This document shows, one piece after another, positions 43,721 to 55,346 of a stretch of DNA of 64,000 bases. Positions within the stretch are counted from its first letter, which is position 1, and every line of letters begins with the position of its first letter. The notes below the pieces were generated by a model. It ran no database searches. It worked only from the letters and a program-made list of their open reading frames with translations, and was not told the DNA's origin. Source of the DNA: JACTMZ01 sp044359955 (GTDB lineage: Bacteria; Verrucomicrobiota; Verrucomicrobiia; Chthoniobacterales; JACTMZ01); contig JBIKLF010000005.1 in NCBI GenBank assembly GCA_044359955.1, positions 62,001 through 126,000 of the forward strand, given 5' to 3'. A program made the translations under genes and the position numbers.

Positions 43721-44997
43721 TGCAGGCCGAAGTGATCAACACGGGATCCGAACTCCTGCTCGGGCTCGTCACCAACACCCACCTCGGTTATCTCGCCGGG
43801 GAACTCACCCCCTGCGGCGTCACCATCGCCCGCCAAGTCTGCGTGCCCGATGGCCCACCCATCCGCCAAGCCCTCGAGGCCGCCCTCGACCGCGCGGATC
43901 TGGTGTTCACCACCGGAGGACTCGGGCCGACAACCGACGACCTCACGCGTGAAGCTGCCGCGGAGTTGCTGGGACTTCCTTTGTTGCCCGACGAAGAAAT
44001 TCTTTCCGGCATCCGCGAACGGTTCGCCCGCCGCGGACTCCCCATGGCCGACCGCATTGCGCGCCAGGCCATGGTTCCGGCCGGCACGGAAGTCCTGCCT
44101 AATCCGCACGGGACTGCACCGGGACTTTACTTTCCCCCGTCGGTGCTGGGCGGACACCGCGCGCGCCATCTTTTCCTGCTGCCCGGACCTCCGCGCGAAT
44201 TGCGCCCCATGTTTGCCGATCACGTCCTGCCCAAATTGCAGGCCGTTCTGCCCCCTTCATCCTTTCGCGAGCGCCGCATCTACCGCCTCACCGGCATCGG
44301 CGAAAGCCAGGTCGAAGAACGTATCGGCAAACAACTCGAAGAACGCGGCGACCTCGAGGTCGGTTATTGCGCGCGCCCTTCCGAAGTGGACTTCCGCCTC
44401 ATTGGGCCACCCGCCATCCTCGCAGAGACCGAGGCGGCCATCCGCGCGGTGCTCGGTGATTGGATCTATTCGGACGGCGACTCCCTCGAATCGGCGGTCG
44501 TCCGACTGCTGTGCGAAAAGAAACTCACGGTGGCCACAGCCGAATCATGCACCGGCGGTTCCTTGGCCGGGCGCATCACTAATGTGCCCGGCGCCTCGGA
44601 GGTCTTTCTCGCCGGTTATGTCACCTATGCCAACCAAGCCAAGGAAAACACCCTCGGCGTTCCCGCCAGTCTGCTCGCCGCCCACGGTGCGGTGAGCGAA
44701 CCCGTCGCGGTGGCCATGGCCGAAGGCGCGCGCCGCATCTCCGGCGCTCAATACGCCCTCTCCACGACCGGCATTGCCGGACCCGGCGGCGGAACGGAAA
44801 GCAAACCGGCCGGCACGGTTTACCTCGGGTTGGCCTCGGCCGGACATCCCACCGTCGTGCGCCGCTGCTACTTCCCGCTCGATCGCACAACCTTCAAGCA
44901 CATGGCGACGAGCGCGGCGTTGGATTTGCTGCGGCGGCAGGTGCTGGGCTTGTCGCTGGAATTGGGCGGAGGATCGTCGTCGCCGCGGCTGGGTTGA
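43720..44997 (+). CDS. cinA: CinA: ADP-ribose pyrophosphatase-like / nicotinamide-nucleotide amidase fusion
   Basis: The 425-residue protein combines the N-terminal COG1058 (MoaB-like) domain (INTGSELLLGLVTNTHLGYLA, FTTGGLGPTTDDLTREA, LPGPPRELRPMF) with the C-terminal PncC amidase domain (LTVATAESCTGGSLAGRITNVPGASEVFLAGYVTYAN, STTGIAGPGGGTESKPAGTVYLGLA). In other bacteria it hydrolyses ADP-ribose and deamidates NMN, recycling pyridine nucleotides, and was first described as competence-induced in Gram-positives. With nadC nearby there is a loose NAD theme. The start overlaps the SirB1-like stop. Confidence 0.94.
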   Translation: MQAEVINTGSELLLGLVTNTHLGYLAGELTPCGVTIARQVCVPDGPPIRQALEAALDRADLVFTTGGLGPTTDDLTREAAAELLGLPLLPDEEILSGIRERFARRGLPMADRIARQAMVPAGTEVLPNPHGTAPGLYFPPSVLGGHRARHLFLLPGPPRELRPMFADHVLPKLQAVLPPSSFRERRIYRLTGIGESQVEERIGKQLEERGDLEVGYCARPSEVDFRLIGPPAILAETEAAIRAVLGDWIYSDGDSLESAVVRLLCEKKLTVATAESCTGGSLAGRITNVPGASEVFLAGYVTYANQAKENTLGVPASLLAAHGAVSEPVAVAMAEGARRISGAQYALSTTGIAGPGGGTESKPAGTVYLGLASAGHPTVVRRCYFPLDRTTFKHMATSAALDLLRRQVLGLSLELGGGSSSPRLG

Positions 44998-45055
44998 GGG
45001 GGGCGGCGGGTCCGGAGGCCGCGCCCCCGACGCGCCGCGAGCGGGAACCGCGCGA
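44998..45055. repeat. Degenerate tagged hairpins between convergent cinA and clpB
   Basis: A bulged stem GGGGGCGG/CCGCGCCCCC (44999-45028) is followed by CCCCGACGCGCCG...GGGAACC, which shares sequence with the hairpin after kamA (11711-11744). It is the only sequence between two convergent genes and may double as a bidirectional terminator, although there is no T-run. Confidence 0.5.
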
Positions 45056-45060
45056 TCCAC

Positions 45061-47634
<2,574 letters not shown>

Positions 47635-47652
47635 AGGACCGAAAAACTATCA

Positions 47653-48906
47653 TTACTTCAGCCGGATACGCATGCGAATAAATGCGGGAATATCGAGGTC
47701 CTGGCCATCCACCATGGTCGGGTCAAGGTCCTTGAACCGCCCGCGCATCGCCTGATCCAAGGGCAACTCTTCCTGCGTCTGGCCGGCCTCGTTTTTCTTT
47801 CCTTTGCCCTTGCCGCGCTTGGCTCCGGACTCGCCCGGCTTCTCGCCGACCACGGACTCGGCAGCCTCCTCCACTGGCTCAACCGGCGCCTCCAGCTCAT
47901 CCTCGTCCTCCAGCACAACCGACGGCACACCCGAGCGCGTACAGCCGAGGACAGTCACCCCAAGATGCTCGCCGGCTGCGGGATCGTTGGCCACCCCGAC
48001 ATGCACCAGCGTGGCGGGACCGAAATGGGCGGAAAGGCGACGGAGCACCGATTGCAACTCCGACAAGGTGAGCGAATCGTCACCGGTCAAGTGAATGAGC
48101 ACGCGCCCGGGTTCGGACAAAAGTTTTCCTTCCTCCAAAAGCGGACAGCGCAGCGCCTCTTCCACGGCGAGCCGCACGCGATCGGGTCCGGACGCCGCAC
48201 CATAGCCAAAATGAGCCCGGGCATCGGCTCCTTCGAACATCTGGAGTAATTCGTCGAGTCCGACCGGCATGACTGCGGGCAAGGCGACCATTTGCGCGAT
48301 GGCCCGCACGGCCAGCGAGAGAACGCCCGCCGCCGCACCAAAAGCCTCGGCAACCGGTGCCTCCGCCCCGACGACTTCGACCATGCGGTCGTTTTCAAAA
48401 CACAGGACGGCAAGGCAGTTCCTCCCGAGCCGTGCGAGCGATTCCTCAGCCAGCTCCCGCTTGCGCGAGCCCTCGGCGGCAAACGGCAAAGTGACCAGCG
48501 CAATGACCAGCGCGCCGGATTTCTTGGCCTGTTCGGCCACGACGGGCGCAGCTCCGGAGCCAGTCCCGCCGCCCAACCCGGCACACAAGAGCACGACTTC
48601 GGCCCCTTTGCACTCGGCCCGTAAATCGGTGAGACTCTCGCTGGCCGAGGCACGGCCGCGCGCGGCGTCACCACCCGCCCCGAGGCCCTTGGCCACGTCA
48701 TGACCCATCTGCATTTTGCGGACAGCCGGCGAGGCCGCCACCGCCTTGGCATCCGTGTGCACCGCCACAAGATCAGCCGGTGCTCCTTGCTCATGGGCGA
48801 GACGCGCGAGCACGGCCAGACCGGCGTTGCCGAGGCCGATCACCTTGACGGTAGAAACGGCGGTAGCGGGCGTGGAAAAGCGCTCGTTGGTGCCGACCGT
48901 AATCAT
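47653..48906 (-). CDS. ftsZ: Divergent cell-division protein FtsZ
   Basis: The 417-residue tubulin homolog keeps the signature GLGGGTGSGAAP (GGGTGSG at 112-118) and a conserved C-terminal peptide DLDIPAFIR, which binds FtsA. Other parts are atypical. The first glycine loop reads VIGLGNAG in place of the usual GGGGN block, the T3 NTD motif is HTD, and the T7 loop that completes the GTPase site of the next subunit reads VGLDELLQMF: Asp218 is present, but Asn is Gly216 and the second Asp is Leu221. It overlaps ftsA by four bases. It should form the Z-ring, perhaps with weak GTP hydrolysis. Confidence 0.93.
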   Translation of the reverse strand: MITVGTNERFSTPATAVSTVKVIGLGNAGLAVLARLAHEQGAPADLVAVHTDAKAVAASPAVRKMQMGHDVAKGLGAGGDAARGRASASESLTDLRAECKGAEVVLLCAGLGGGTGSGAAPVVAEQAKKSGALVIALVTLPFAAEGSRKRELAEESLARLGRNCLAVLCFENDRMVEVVGAEAPVAEAFGAAAGVLSLAVRAIAQMVALPAVMPVGLDELLQMFEGADARAHFGYGAASGPDRVRLAVEEALRCPLLEEGKLLSEPGRVLIHLTGDDSLTLSELQSVLRRLSAHFGPATLVHVGVANDPAAGEHLGVTVLGCTRSGVPSVVLEDEDELEAPVEPVEEAAESVVGEKPGESGAKRGKGKGKKNEAGQTQEELPLDQAMRGRFKDLDPTMVDGQDLDIPAFIRMRIRLK

Positions 48907-50117
48907 AGTCCGGGAATGATCCGTCCAATTTTGCTGCGCAGCCGGTCGAAAACGGAAGTTTCCGCCAGCGCCTCCTGCGCGGCCTGCGCGTAAAGGACCA
49001 GCCCGACCGCGGTGCTCCAGCGCGGACTTTCACAAATGGCTGTCGGGCCCATGAGTGGCCGGGGGCTGGCCACGCGGGCCGGCACGCCGAAGACATCCGC
49101 GGCCAGAGGAGCGATGCCCTTGAGCTCCGCCGTGCCACCGGTCAAGACCACGCCGCCTCCGATGAATTGCGCTTGGCGGTCGAAATGGATCCGGCGTTTG
49201 ATCAAAGTGAAAACCTCCCGCACCCGGGCTTCGGCCACTTTATTCAAGCTCGAGCGCTCGATTTCCCCGCCGGCATAAGTCGGGTCCTCGATGCGCACCG
49301 TGCCGCGCGCAGCGGTGGCTCCCGGCGCCACATCGGTCTCTTCGGTCTTGAGCTTGTCGGCCCACTTGGTCGGCACCCGCAGCCCGATCGAAATGTCATT
49401 GGTCACGTGATCCCCGCCCACCGCAAGCACGCCGCTTTGACGGACGGACCCCTCGCGGAAAAGAATGAAGTCCGTGGTGCCGCCGCCGATGTCGATGACG
49501 AGGACACCGCCTTCGCGGTCGCTCTGGTCGAGCACGGCATGCGCCGAGGCCACCGCACTCATCACGACATTGGTCACTTTGAGGTTGGCCTCGCGGATGC
49601 AGCGCAAGCTGTTTTGGATGCGTGTCTTCGTGCCATGCACGATGTGGAACTCGGCTTCGAGTTTGCGGCCGATCATCCCGAGCGGACTGGACACGCCTTC
49701 TTGTCCGTCGACATAGTAATGCTGGTTGATGGTGTGCAGGAAAACATTGCCCGCGGGAATACTGACATCGAGCGCGCTTTGCTCGACCTCCTGGATGTCC
49801 TCCTCTTCGATTTCGTCGCGATCATCCGGGATCGGAATACCGCCGCGATTGTTCAGGCTTTCGAGGTGCGCTCCGGTGATCGAAGCCACCACCCCGGCAA
49901 TCTCGCGATCGGCTTTTTCTTCCGCTTCGGAGACCGCCTCGTTGAGACAGAGGGTGATTTTTCCGATGTCGACGATCTCGCCTTTGCGGACACCGCGCGA
50001 GAGCGCTTCGCCGGTGCCGATAATGCGCAGGAGCCCGTCGCTGCGCGTCTCGGCAATGACCGCGGCAACTTTGGAGGTTCCGATTTCCAAGCCAACATGA
50101 AGGTGGGAGCGGGCCAT
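48903..50117 (-). CDS. ftsA: Cell-division protein FtsA
   Basis: The 404-residue actin-like ATPase tethers FtsZ to the membrane. Phosphate-binding loops are seen in VGLEIGTSKVAAVIAE and VLVIDIGGGTTDFILF, the 1C-type domain in GVVASITGAHLESLNNRGGI, and the C-terminal amphipathic anchor in FDRLRSKIGRIIPGL. The start MARSHLHVG at 50117 gives the usual length. It overlaps ftsZ by four bases and follows ftsQ by seven, the standard ftsQAZ order. Confidence 0.95.
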   Translation of the reverse strand: MARSHLHVGLEIGTSKVAAVIAETRSDGLLRIIGTGEALSRGVRKGEIVDIGKITLCLNEAVSEAEEKADREIAGVVASITGAHLESLNNRGGIPIPDDRDEIEEEDIQEVEQSALDVSIPAGNVFLHTINQHYYVDGQEGVSSPLGMIGRKLEAEFHIVHGTKTRIQNSLRCIREANLKVTNVVMSAVASAHAVLDQSDREGGVLVIDIGGGTTDFILFREGSVRQSGVLAVGGDHVTNDISIGLRVPTKWADKLKTEETDVAPGATAARGTVRIEDPTYAGGEIERSSLNKVAEARVREVFTLIKRRIHFDRQAQFIGGGVVLTGGTAELKGIAPLAADVFGVPARVASPRPLMGPTAICESPRWSTAVGLVLYAQAAQEALAETSVFDRLRSKIGRIIPGL

Positions 50118-50124
50118 GGCGGGG

Positions 50125-51063
50125 TCAGCGTTTTTTGGCGGTGGTCGGAACCGGGGCCGGTTCGGCCGGCGGGGCTTCGCCCACAAAAGTCACCGGTGTA
50201 TTGCGCGCGGGCATGAGATTGACCGTGGCCACCCGGCGCGAGGTCTGGCCGACGTGGAGCAAAATGAGTTGGAGGCGGTCGAGTTGGGCCGGAAGATCAT
50301 CGGGCCCGAAAGTGAGGCGGGTCTGGGGATCATTCCAAGCCGTGATGCACCAACCCTTGCTGATATCCACGGCGCGCAACTTCACCTCGGGATTGGTGCG
50401 CTCGGCGGCGCGGCTGAGCAATTCGAGGGCGGCGAGCAATTCGGGCATTTCGATTTTATCGCCCAGGCGCCACTGCTCTGTCGGCACCCCGTAAACCACA
50501 GGCAACCGGGTATGCGAGGCCTCGAAACCATGGGGTTTGATCATCACCCCGGTCGCGTCGACCAAGCAGGCCGTCTCCATGGTCGAGGGGTCGGCACCCG
50601 TATCGGCCGGCGCCACCCACGCCACGGGACGGCGCGCCTCGATCGAAATGGACACCGTGTCGGGCAAGATGCGTTCAACCCGCGCTGACTGGATCTCCGG
50701 AATGGAAGTGAGGGCGCTTTGGGCGGACTCAAGATTGAGCGAGAAAATGTTGAGTCCCTCGTGGATACCCGTCTTGGACAGCGCCTCCTCGCGAGTCATC
50801 ACACCGTCGGTGTTCACCTCGACGACCCGCACCTCGTAGTTCTTGTTCTTGGTGAAGAAATTTTCGATGAACAAATTCACCCCGAACCACGCCACGACGA
50901 GCAACCCGGTGAGGAACAAGGCCTCGCAGGTGTAGAGCAGGACCTTCTGGTTGCGCCGGCGGCGCTCGGTTTCCGCCGTGGCGGTCACCTCCAACAAATG
51001 CTCCCGGCGCCGACGGCGCACCGGACGGCGGCGGCGCGATTTTTTGCTGGAGAAAAGACTCAT
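50125..51063 (-). CDS. ftsQ: Cell-division protein FtsQ (POTRA domain)
   Basis: The 312-residue single-pass protein has a very basic cytoplasmic N-terminus (KKSRRRRPVRRRRREHLL), one transmembrane helix at about 42-65 (VLLYTCEALFLTGLLVVAW), then a POTRA domain (VRVVEVNTDGVMTREEALSKTGI, NIFSLNLESAQSALTSIPEIQSARVERILPDTV) and the FtsQ beta domain. It links the Z-ring to the septal synthesis machinery. A Pro/Ala-rich tail ends the protein. It overlaps ddl by four bases. Confidence 0.9.
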   Translation of the reverse strand: MSLFSSKKSRRRRPVRRRRREHLLEVTATAETERRRRNQKVLLYTCEALFLTGLLVVAWFGVNLFIENFFTKNKNYEVRVVEVNTDGVMTREEALSKTGIHEGLNIFSLNLESAQSALTSIPEIQSARVERILPDTVSISIEARRPVAWVAPADTGADPSTMETACLVDATGVMIKPHGFEASHTRLPVVYGVPTEQWRLGDKIEMPELLAALELLSRAAERTNPEVKLRAVDISKGWCITAWNDPQTRLTFGPDDLPAQLDRLQLILLHVGQTSRRVATVNLMPARNTPVTFVGEAPPAEPAPVPTTAKKR

Positions 51064-51980
51064 GGATGTTTGGTCGTGTGGCGTTGCAGGGAGAGCCGGG
51101 CGATTTCTTCGCACAGCCCGAGAAAACTGATGCCGGCCACCGCTGCCGCCTTGGGCAGGAGGCTGGTTTCGGTCATGCCGGGAATCGTGTTGGCCTCGAG
51201 GACAAACGGCGTGCCGTCGGCCCGCAAGAGAATGTCGACCCGCGAGTAAACTTTCAACCCGAGCGCGCGATGTGCGGCCAGCGCGGTCTCCTGCATGAGA
51301 CGGGTCGTAATTTCGTCGAGTGGCGCGGGGCAGAAATACTCGGAGGCTCCCTTGGTGTATTTGTGCGCGTAGTCGTAAAACCCTTCGTGCGGCCGGATCT
51401 CCACCACCGCCGTGGCTTGGTCGCCCACCACCCCGACGGTCAATTCACGTCCTTCCACCAATTCTTCGACCAGAATTTCCCGGTCCAAGGCCGCGCAGTC
51501 GGCCAGTGCTCCCTCCAACTGCGCCGGTTCGCGCACGAGATGCACACCGACACTCGAGCCCTCACGGGGAGCCTTCACCACAATCGGCAAGGGCAGCGTC
51601 GGCCGCTGGCCGGGGGCCAGCACTTCCCAGCGCGGAGTGGAAACACCGGCCTGCAAAAACAGTTTTTTACTCTCCAGCTTGTCGAAGGCCACCCGACTGG
51701 CTGCCTCGCCCTCGCCGGTGTAGGGAATTCCCCGGCGCTCGAGAATGGCTTGAATTTGTCCGTCCTCCCCGAAAGTGCCGTGCATCATCAAGACGCAAAG
51801 ACCGGTATCCTCCGGCAGGATGAACTCCGGCCCGCGCACATCAACCTCGCTGACCCGATAGCCGGCCTGACGCAAAGCATGGGCCACCGCCCCGCCGGAG
51901 CGCAGGGAAACCTCCCGCTCCGATCCGGGGCCGCCCATGAGGACGGCAAGATGCAGGCCTCGCAAATCGGTCGCACTCAT
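51060..51980 (-). CDS. ddl: D-alanine--D-alanine ligase
   Basis: The 306-residue ATP-grasp ligase makes the D-Ala-D-Ala dipeptide. LAVLMGGPGSEREVSLRSG, LMMHGTFGEDGQIQAILE, the ATP-binding KAPREGSSVGVHLV, and near the end YSRVDILLRADGTPFVLEANTIPGMTETSLLPKAA are canonical. The start MSATDLRG at 51980 overlaps the stop of the MurC-MurB gene (ATGA). In chlamydiae ddl is fused to murC; here it is separate and murC is fused to murB instead. Confidence 0.95.
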   Translation of the reverse strand: MSATDLRGLHLAVLMGGPGSEREVSLRSGGAVAHALRQAGYRVSEVDVRGPEFILPEDTGLCVLMMHGTFGEDGQIQAILERRGIPYTGEGEAASRVAFDKLESKKLFLQAGVSTPRWEVLAPGQRPTLPLPIVVKAPREGSSVGVHLVREPAQLEGALADCAALDREILVEELVEGRELTVGVVGDQATAVVEIRPHEGFYDYAHKYTKGASEYFCPAPLDEITTRLMQETALAAHRALGLKVYSRVDILLRADGTPFVLEANTIPGMTETSLLPKAAAVAGISFLGLCEEIARLSLQRHTTKHP

Positions 51981-54259
51981 GACGCCTCCTCCCCGATGAT
52001 TTGCACCTCGGTCTCGAGACGCACACCCTGCTTCTTCAAAACCTCGGCACGCACTTGTTCGACCAGAGCAAGCACCTCGGAAGCGGTGGCGCCCCCTTCG
52101 TTGAGAATAAAGTTGGCATGAACCCCGGAGACCCGGGCCGCGCCAACCTGCGCCTCCTTGAGACCGGAAGCATCGATCAACTGGCCGGCTTTGCCGCCCG
52201 ACGGATTGCGGAAGATGCAACCGGCACTCGCCCCGACCGGCTGCGAGGATTTGCGCTTCGTCGCGTAGTCACGCGTCCGGCGCCCGACTTCCTCCGGACT
52301 CGCAGGCTCGCCGCGGAAAACCGCGGACAGCGCGTAATTGGTCCGCAAAATCGGCACGTTGCGGTAATGTACTTCGAGGTCACGCGGTGATTTTTCAAAA
52401 ATATTGCCCTCGTGATCGGCATAACGGAGCCGTTCGACCTGATCGAAGGCCTCGACTCCCATCGCCCCCGCATTCATGCGCAGGCAGCCGCCCACGTCGC
52501 CCGGAATCCCTTCCATCCACTCAAAACCACCGAGACCGGCCGTCACCGCCGCACCGCTCAGCGCCTTGAGCCGCACGCCGACTCCGGCCCGGATCCGCGT
52601 GCCCTCGACGGTGAATTCGCCGAAGATGCCGCGGCGGAGACGAACCACCACGCCGCGCAGACCACCATCCCGCACGATGAGATTCGATCCGCGGCCGATG
52701 ACCATGAAAGGAAGCCCGGCTTCGTGGGACGTCCGCACCAAATCGCAAAATCCCTCTTCCGTTTCAGGCTCGAGCCAGAATTGCGCGGGTCCGCCCACCC
52801 GCATCGTGGTGTGCTTGGCCAGCGGTTCGTAGAGACGCGCCACCCCCGGACCCATCACGTTGCTCAGATTTTCCAAAGTCTGCAGATCCTTGGCCAGGAC
52901 CGCACCTTGCTCGTGAATATTGCCCGCGCCGAGTGTGACCAGCAAATCGCCCGGACGCAGGAGCCGCCCGGCCTCCCGCCCGGCCTCCTCCCGCCCCGCG
53001 ATATAAATGGCGTGGGCGCAGCCGGCCGCACTGGCTGCGTCGGCAATCAGCCGGCCACTCACGCCGGGAATCGGATCCTCGCTGGCCGGATAAACTTCGG
53101 TCACGACAACCGCATCGGCCAGAGCCAAGGCGCGCCCGAACTCCTCCTTTAGCGCCTGCGTTCGCGTGTAGCGGTGCGGTTGGAAAAGCAGAAGGACCCG
53201 GCCGCGACCCGCATCACGCGCGGTGCGGATCACCGCGGCGATCTCCGTCGGATGATGCCCGTAGTCGTCGACGAGCACATGAAGGTCCGAGGCATGCAGC
53301 ACTTCGAAACGCCGACGCGCGCCCCGGAAACTTTCCAACGCGGCCGCGCACCTGCCCACGTCGAGCCCCAGCTCGGCGGCGAGGGCCAGCACCGCGGTCG
53401 CATTGACCACATTGTGCTCCCCCGGAACATTAAGGGTGACGCGCGCCAACTCTTGGCCCTCCCGACGGAAAGAAAAAGTCGAGGCAAAGCCCGCGGGCCG
53501 GATATCGGTGCAAGTATAAGTGCCGGTCTTCCCGTAGGAGACAGCCTGGGCGCGACCCGCACAAACCCGCACCGCTCCGGCATCGTCGGCACAATAGAAA
53601 ACTTTTCCCGTCGTCTGGTCGAGCAACTGACCGAACGCCGTGTCAATCGCCGCCAGATCGGCATAGTGGTCGAGGTGCTCGGGTTCGATGTTGAGCACGA
53701 TGACGTGTTCCGGATGGTAAAGGACGATCGTGCCGTCGCTCTCATCGCCCTCGGCCACAAAATACTCCCCGCCCGCATCCCAGCGTGCGTTCGTGCCGAG
53801 GATCGGGATTTCTGCGCCGACATAGTGCGAAGGATGCGCGCCCGCGGCACGCAAGGCATGCGCCGTCATGGCCGAAACGGTTGTCTTGCCATGCATTCCC
53901 GCGACCAGAATTCCTTTTTTCCCCAGCATGAGGGCCGCCAGCGCCTCCGCGCGCCGCACCATGGGCTTGCCCACCCGTCGCGCCGCGTCGAAGGCCGCAT
54001 TACCTTCGCGAATGGCCGAGGAATAAATGACCAGCTGAGCCTCGACCACGTCATCGGCCCGCTGCGGAGTATGGAAATCCAGACCGAGCGACTGCAACCG
54101 TTTGACTTCCACGGTATCCACCTTGTCCGATCCGCTGACCCGGTGGCCGAGGGCGAGCAGCAGGGCGGCAAGACCGCTCATGCCCGAGCCGGCCACCCCG
54201 ATGAGGTGAATCCGGCGCGGCGCGCCATGGAACAAATCGGCCAGTTCTTTTGTGGTCAT
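51977..54259 (-). CDS. murC/murB: MurC-MurB fusion: UDP-N-acetylmuramate-L-alanine ligase / UDP-MurNAc dehydrogenase
   Basis: The 760-residue protein is two enzymes in one chain. Residues 1-465 are MurC: HLIGVAGSGMSGLAALL, ATP loop GMHGKTT at 121-127, EPEHLDHY, VDDYGHHPTEI and LTLGAGNIHE-like GAGNIHEQG. Residues about 475-760 are MurB of the type II class: AKHTTMRVGGPAQFWLEP, FMVIGRGSNLIVRDGGL, GIPGDVGGCLRMNAGAMG and SAGCIFRNPSGGKAGQLIDASG. MurB reduces the MurA product with NADPH and MurC adds L-Ala next, so the fusion joins consecutive steps, though in reverse polypeptide order. It overlaps murG by four bases at its start and ddl at its end. Confidence 0.95.
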   Translation of the reverse strand: MTTKELADLFHGAPRRIHLIGVAGSGMSGLAALLLALGHRVSGSDKVDTVEVKRLQSLGLDFHTPQRADDVVEAQLVIYSSAIREGNAAFDAARRVGKPMVRRAEALAALMLGKKGILVAGMHGKTTVSAMTAHALRAAGAHPSHYVGAEIPILGTNARWDAGGEYFVAEGDESDGTIVLYHPEHVIVLNIEPEHLDHYADLAAIDTAFGQLLDQTTGKVFYCADDAGAVRVCAGRAQAVSYGKTGTYTCTDIRPAGFASTFSFRREGQELARVTLNVPGEHNVVNATAVLALAAELGLDVGRCAAALESFRGARRRFEVLHASDLHVLVDDYGHHPTEIAAVIRTARDAGRGRVLLLFQPHRYTRTQALKEEFGRALALADAVVVTEVYPASEDPIPGVSGRLIADAASAAGCAHAIYIAGREEAGREAGRLLRPGDLLVTLGAGNIHEQGAVLAKDLQTLENLSNVMGPGVARLYEPLAKHTTMRVGGPAQFWLEPETEEGFCDLVRTSHEAGLPFMVIGRGSNLIVRDGGLRGVVVRLRRGIFGEFTVEGTRIRAGVGVRLKALSGAAVTAGLGGFEWMEGIPGDVGGCLRMNAGAMGVEAFDQVERLRYADHEGNIFEKSPRDLEVHYRNVPILRTNYALSAVFRGEPASPEEVGRRTRDYATKRKSSQPVGASAGCIFRNPSGGKAGQLIDASGLKEAQVGAARVSGVHANFILNEGGATASEVLALVEQVRAEVLKKQGVRLETEVQIIGEEAS

Positions 54260-55344
54260 GACTTCACTCCGGTCAAAACCGCGGCCACCCGCGCCGCCGC
54301 ATCCCGCGGGGCCAGAGCCTTGGCTGCCGTGGCCATGGTGGTCAAACTCTCCGGCGATTCCAGCAAAGAGATCAAGAGGCGCGACAGGCTTTCGCCCGTG
54401 GCCTCCTTCTCGGCCAGCATCTTCGCCGCACCGACGCGGGTGAAAATCTCCGCATTCAGTCTTTGGTGGTCCTCGGCGGCATAGGGAAAAGGCACCAGCA
54501 CCGAGGGCAGACCGAACCAGGACAATTCTCCGAGGCTGGCTGCGCCCGAGCGGGAGATAGCCAGGTCCGCGGCTGGATAAACTTCCTGCATGCGGTCGCA
54601 AAACGGCAGCACCACGGCAGGCACTCCCGCTGCGGCGTAAGCGGACTGCACCGTCTCGACATCACGCTCGCCGGCCAGGTGCACCACCTGCAAGTCCGCG
54701 GCGGACATATGCGGCGCAGCCTGGGTCATCAGCGCATTGATTCCGGCCGCGCCCTGACTCCCTCCCATGACGAGAAGCGTCTTCCGCTCCGCCGCCAAGC
54801 CCAGCGCCCGCCGTGCTTCGGCGCGCGTGGGCACGTTCTCGGTCAATTCCCGGCGGATCGGCGTTCCGGTGACCTGCGTCATGCTTTTTGCAAAATGACG
54901 CGCACAGTCGTCAAAACCGAGCAACACGGAGCGGCAGAAGCGCGCGGCCAGACGGTTCGCCTTGCCCGGAATGGCGTTCGATTCGTGCAAAAAAGCCGGG
55001 ATACCGCGCCGCCGTGCCGCGATGAGCGGGGCGATGCTGGTGAAGCCTCCCATCCCCAAGACCGCATCGGGGCGATCCGCGGCATAGGAAGCGCCACAGG
55101 TCTTGAAACTGGAACGCAGGCGGCGCAGGAACGTGACCATGGCCGCAGAGAAAATCGCGGGCAGGCCGATCGACGGAAGTTTCTTGCTCGGCAGATCCGG
55201 ATGAGCCCGCAGGGCGCGGGCATCGACCTCCTTCTCCGAAACAAAGAGCAGAACCTCGTGACCTTGCCCGCGCAGCACTTCCGCCACCGCCAAACCCGGA
55301 AAGAGATGCCCCCCCGTTCCTCCGCAGGCAATGGCAAACTTCAT
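54256..55344 (-). CDS. murG: UDP-GlcNAc:lipid I N-acetylglucosaminyltransferase MurG
   Basis: The 362-residue GT28 enzyme makes lipid II at the inner face of the membrane. Diagnostic blocks are the N-terminal FAIACGGTGGHLFPGLAVAE, VLGMGGFTSIAPLIAARRRGIPAFLHESNAIPGKANR, LLVMGGSQGAAGINAL and the nucleotide-sugar site AISRSGAASLGELSWFGLPSVLVPFPYAAEDHQRLNA. MKFAIACGG at 55344 is the start, two bases after the ftsW stop. A longer open frame extends upstream through ftsW but is not coding. Confidence 0.95.
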   Translation of the reverse strand: MKFAIACGGTGGHLFPGLAVAEVLRGQGHEVLLFVSEKEVDARALRAHPDLPSKKLPSIGLPAIFSAAMVTFLRRLRSSFKTCGASYAADRPDAVLGMGGFTSIAPLIAARRRGIPAFLHESNAIPGKANRLAARFCRSVLLGFDDCARHFAKSMTQVTGTPIRRELTENVPTRAEARRALGLAAERKTLLVMGGSQGAAGINALMTQAAPHMSAADLQVVHLAGERDVETVQSAYAAAGVPAVVLPFCDRMQEVYPAADLAISRSGAASLGELSWFGLPSVLVPFPYAAEDHQRLNAEIFTRVGAAKMLAEKEATGESLSRLLISLLESPESLTTMATAAKALAPRDAAARVAAVLTGVKS

Positions 55345-55346
55345 GG

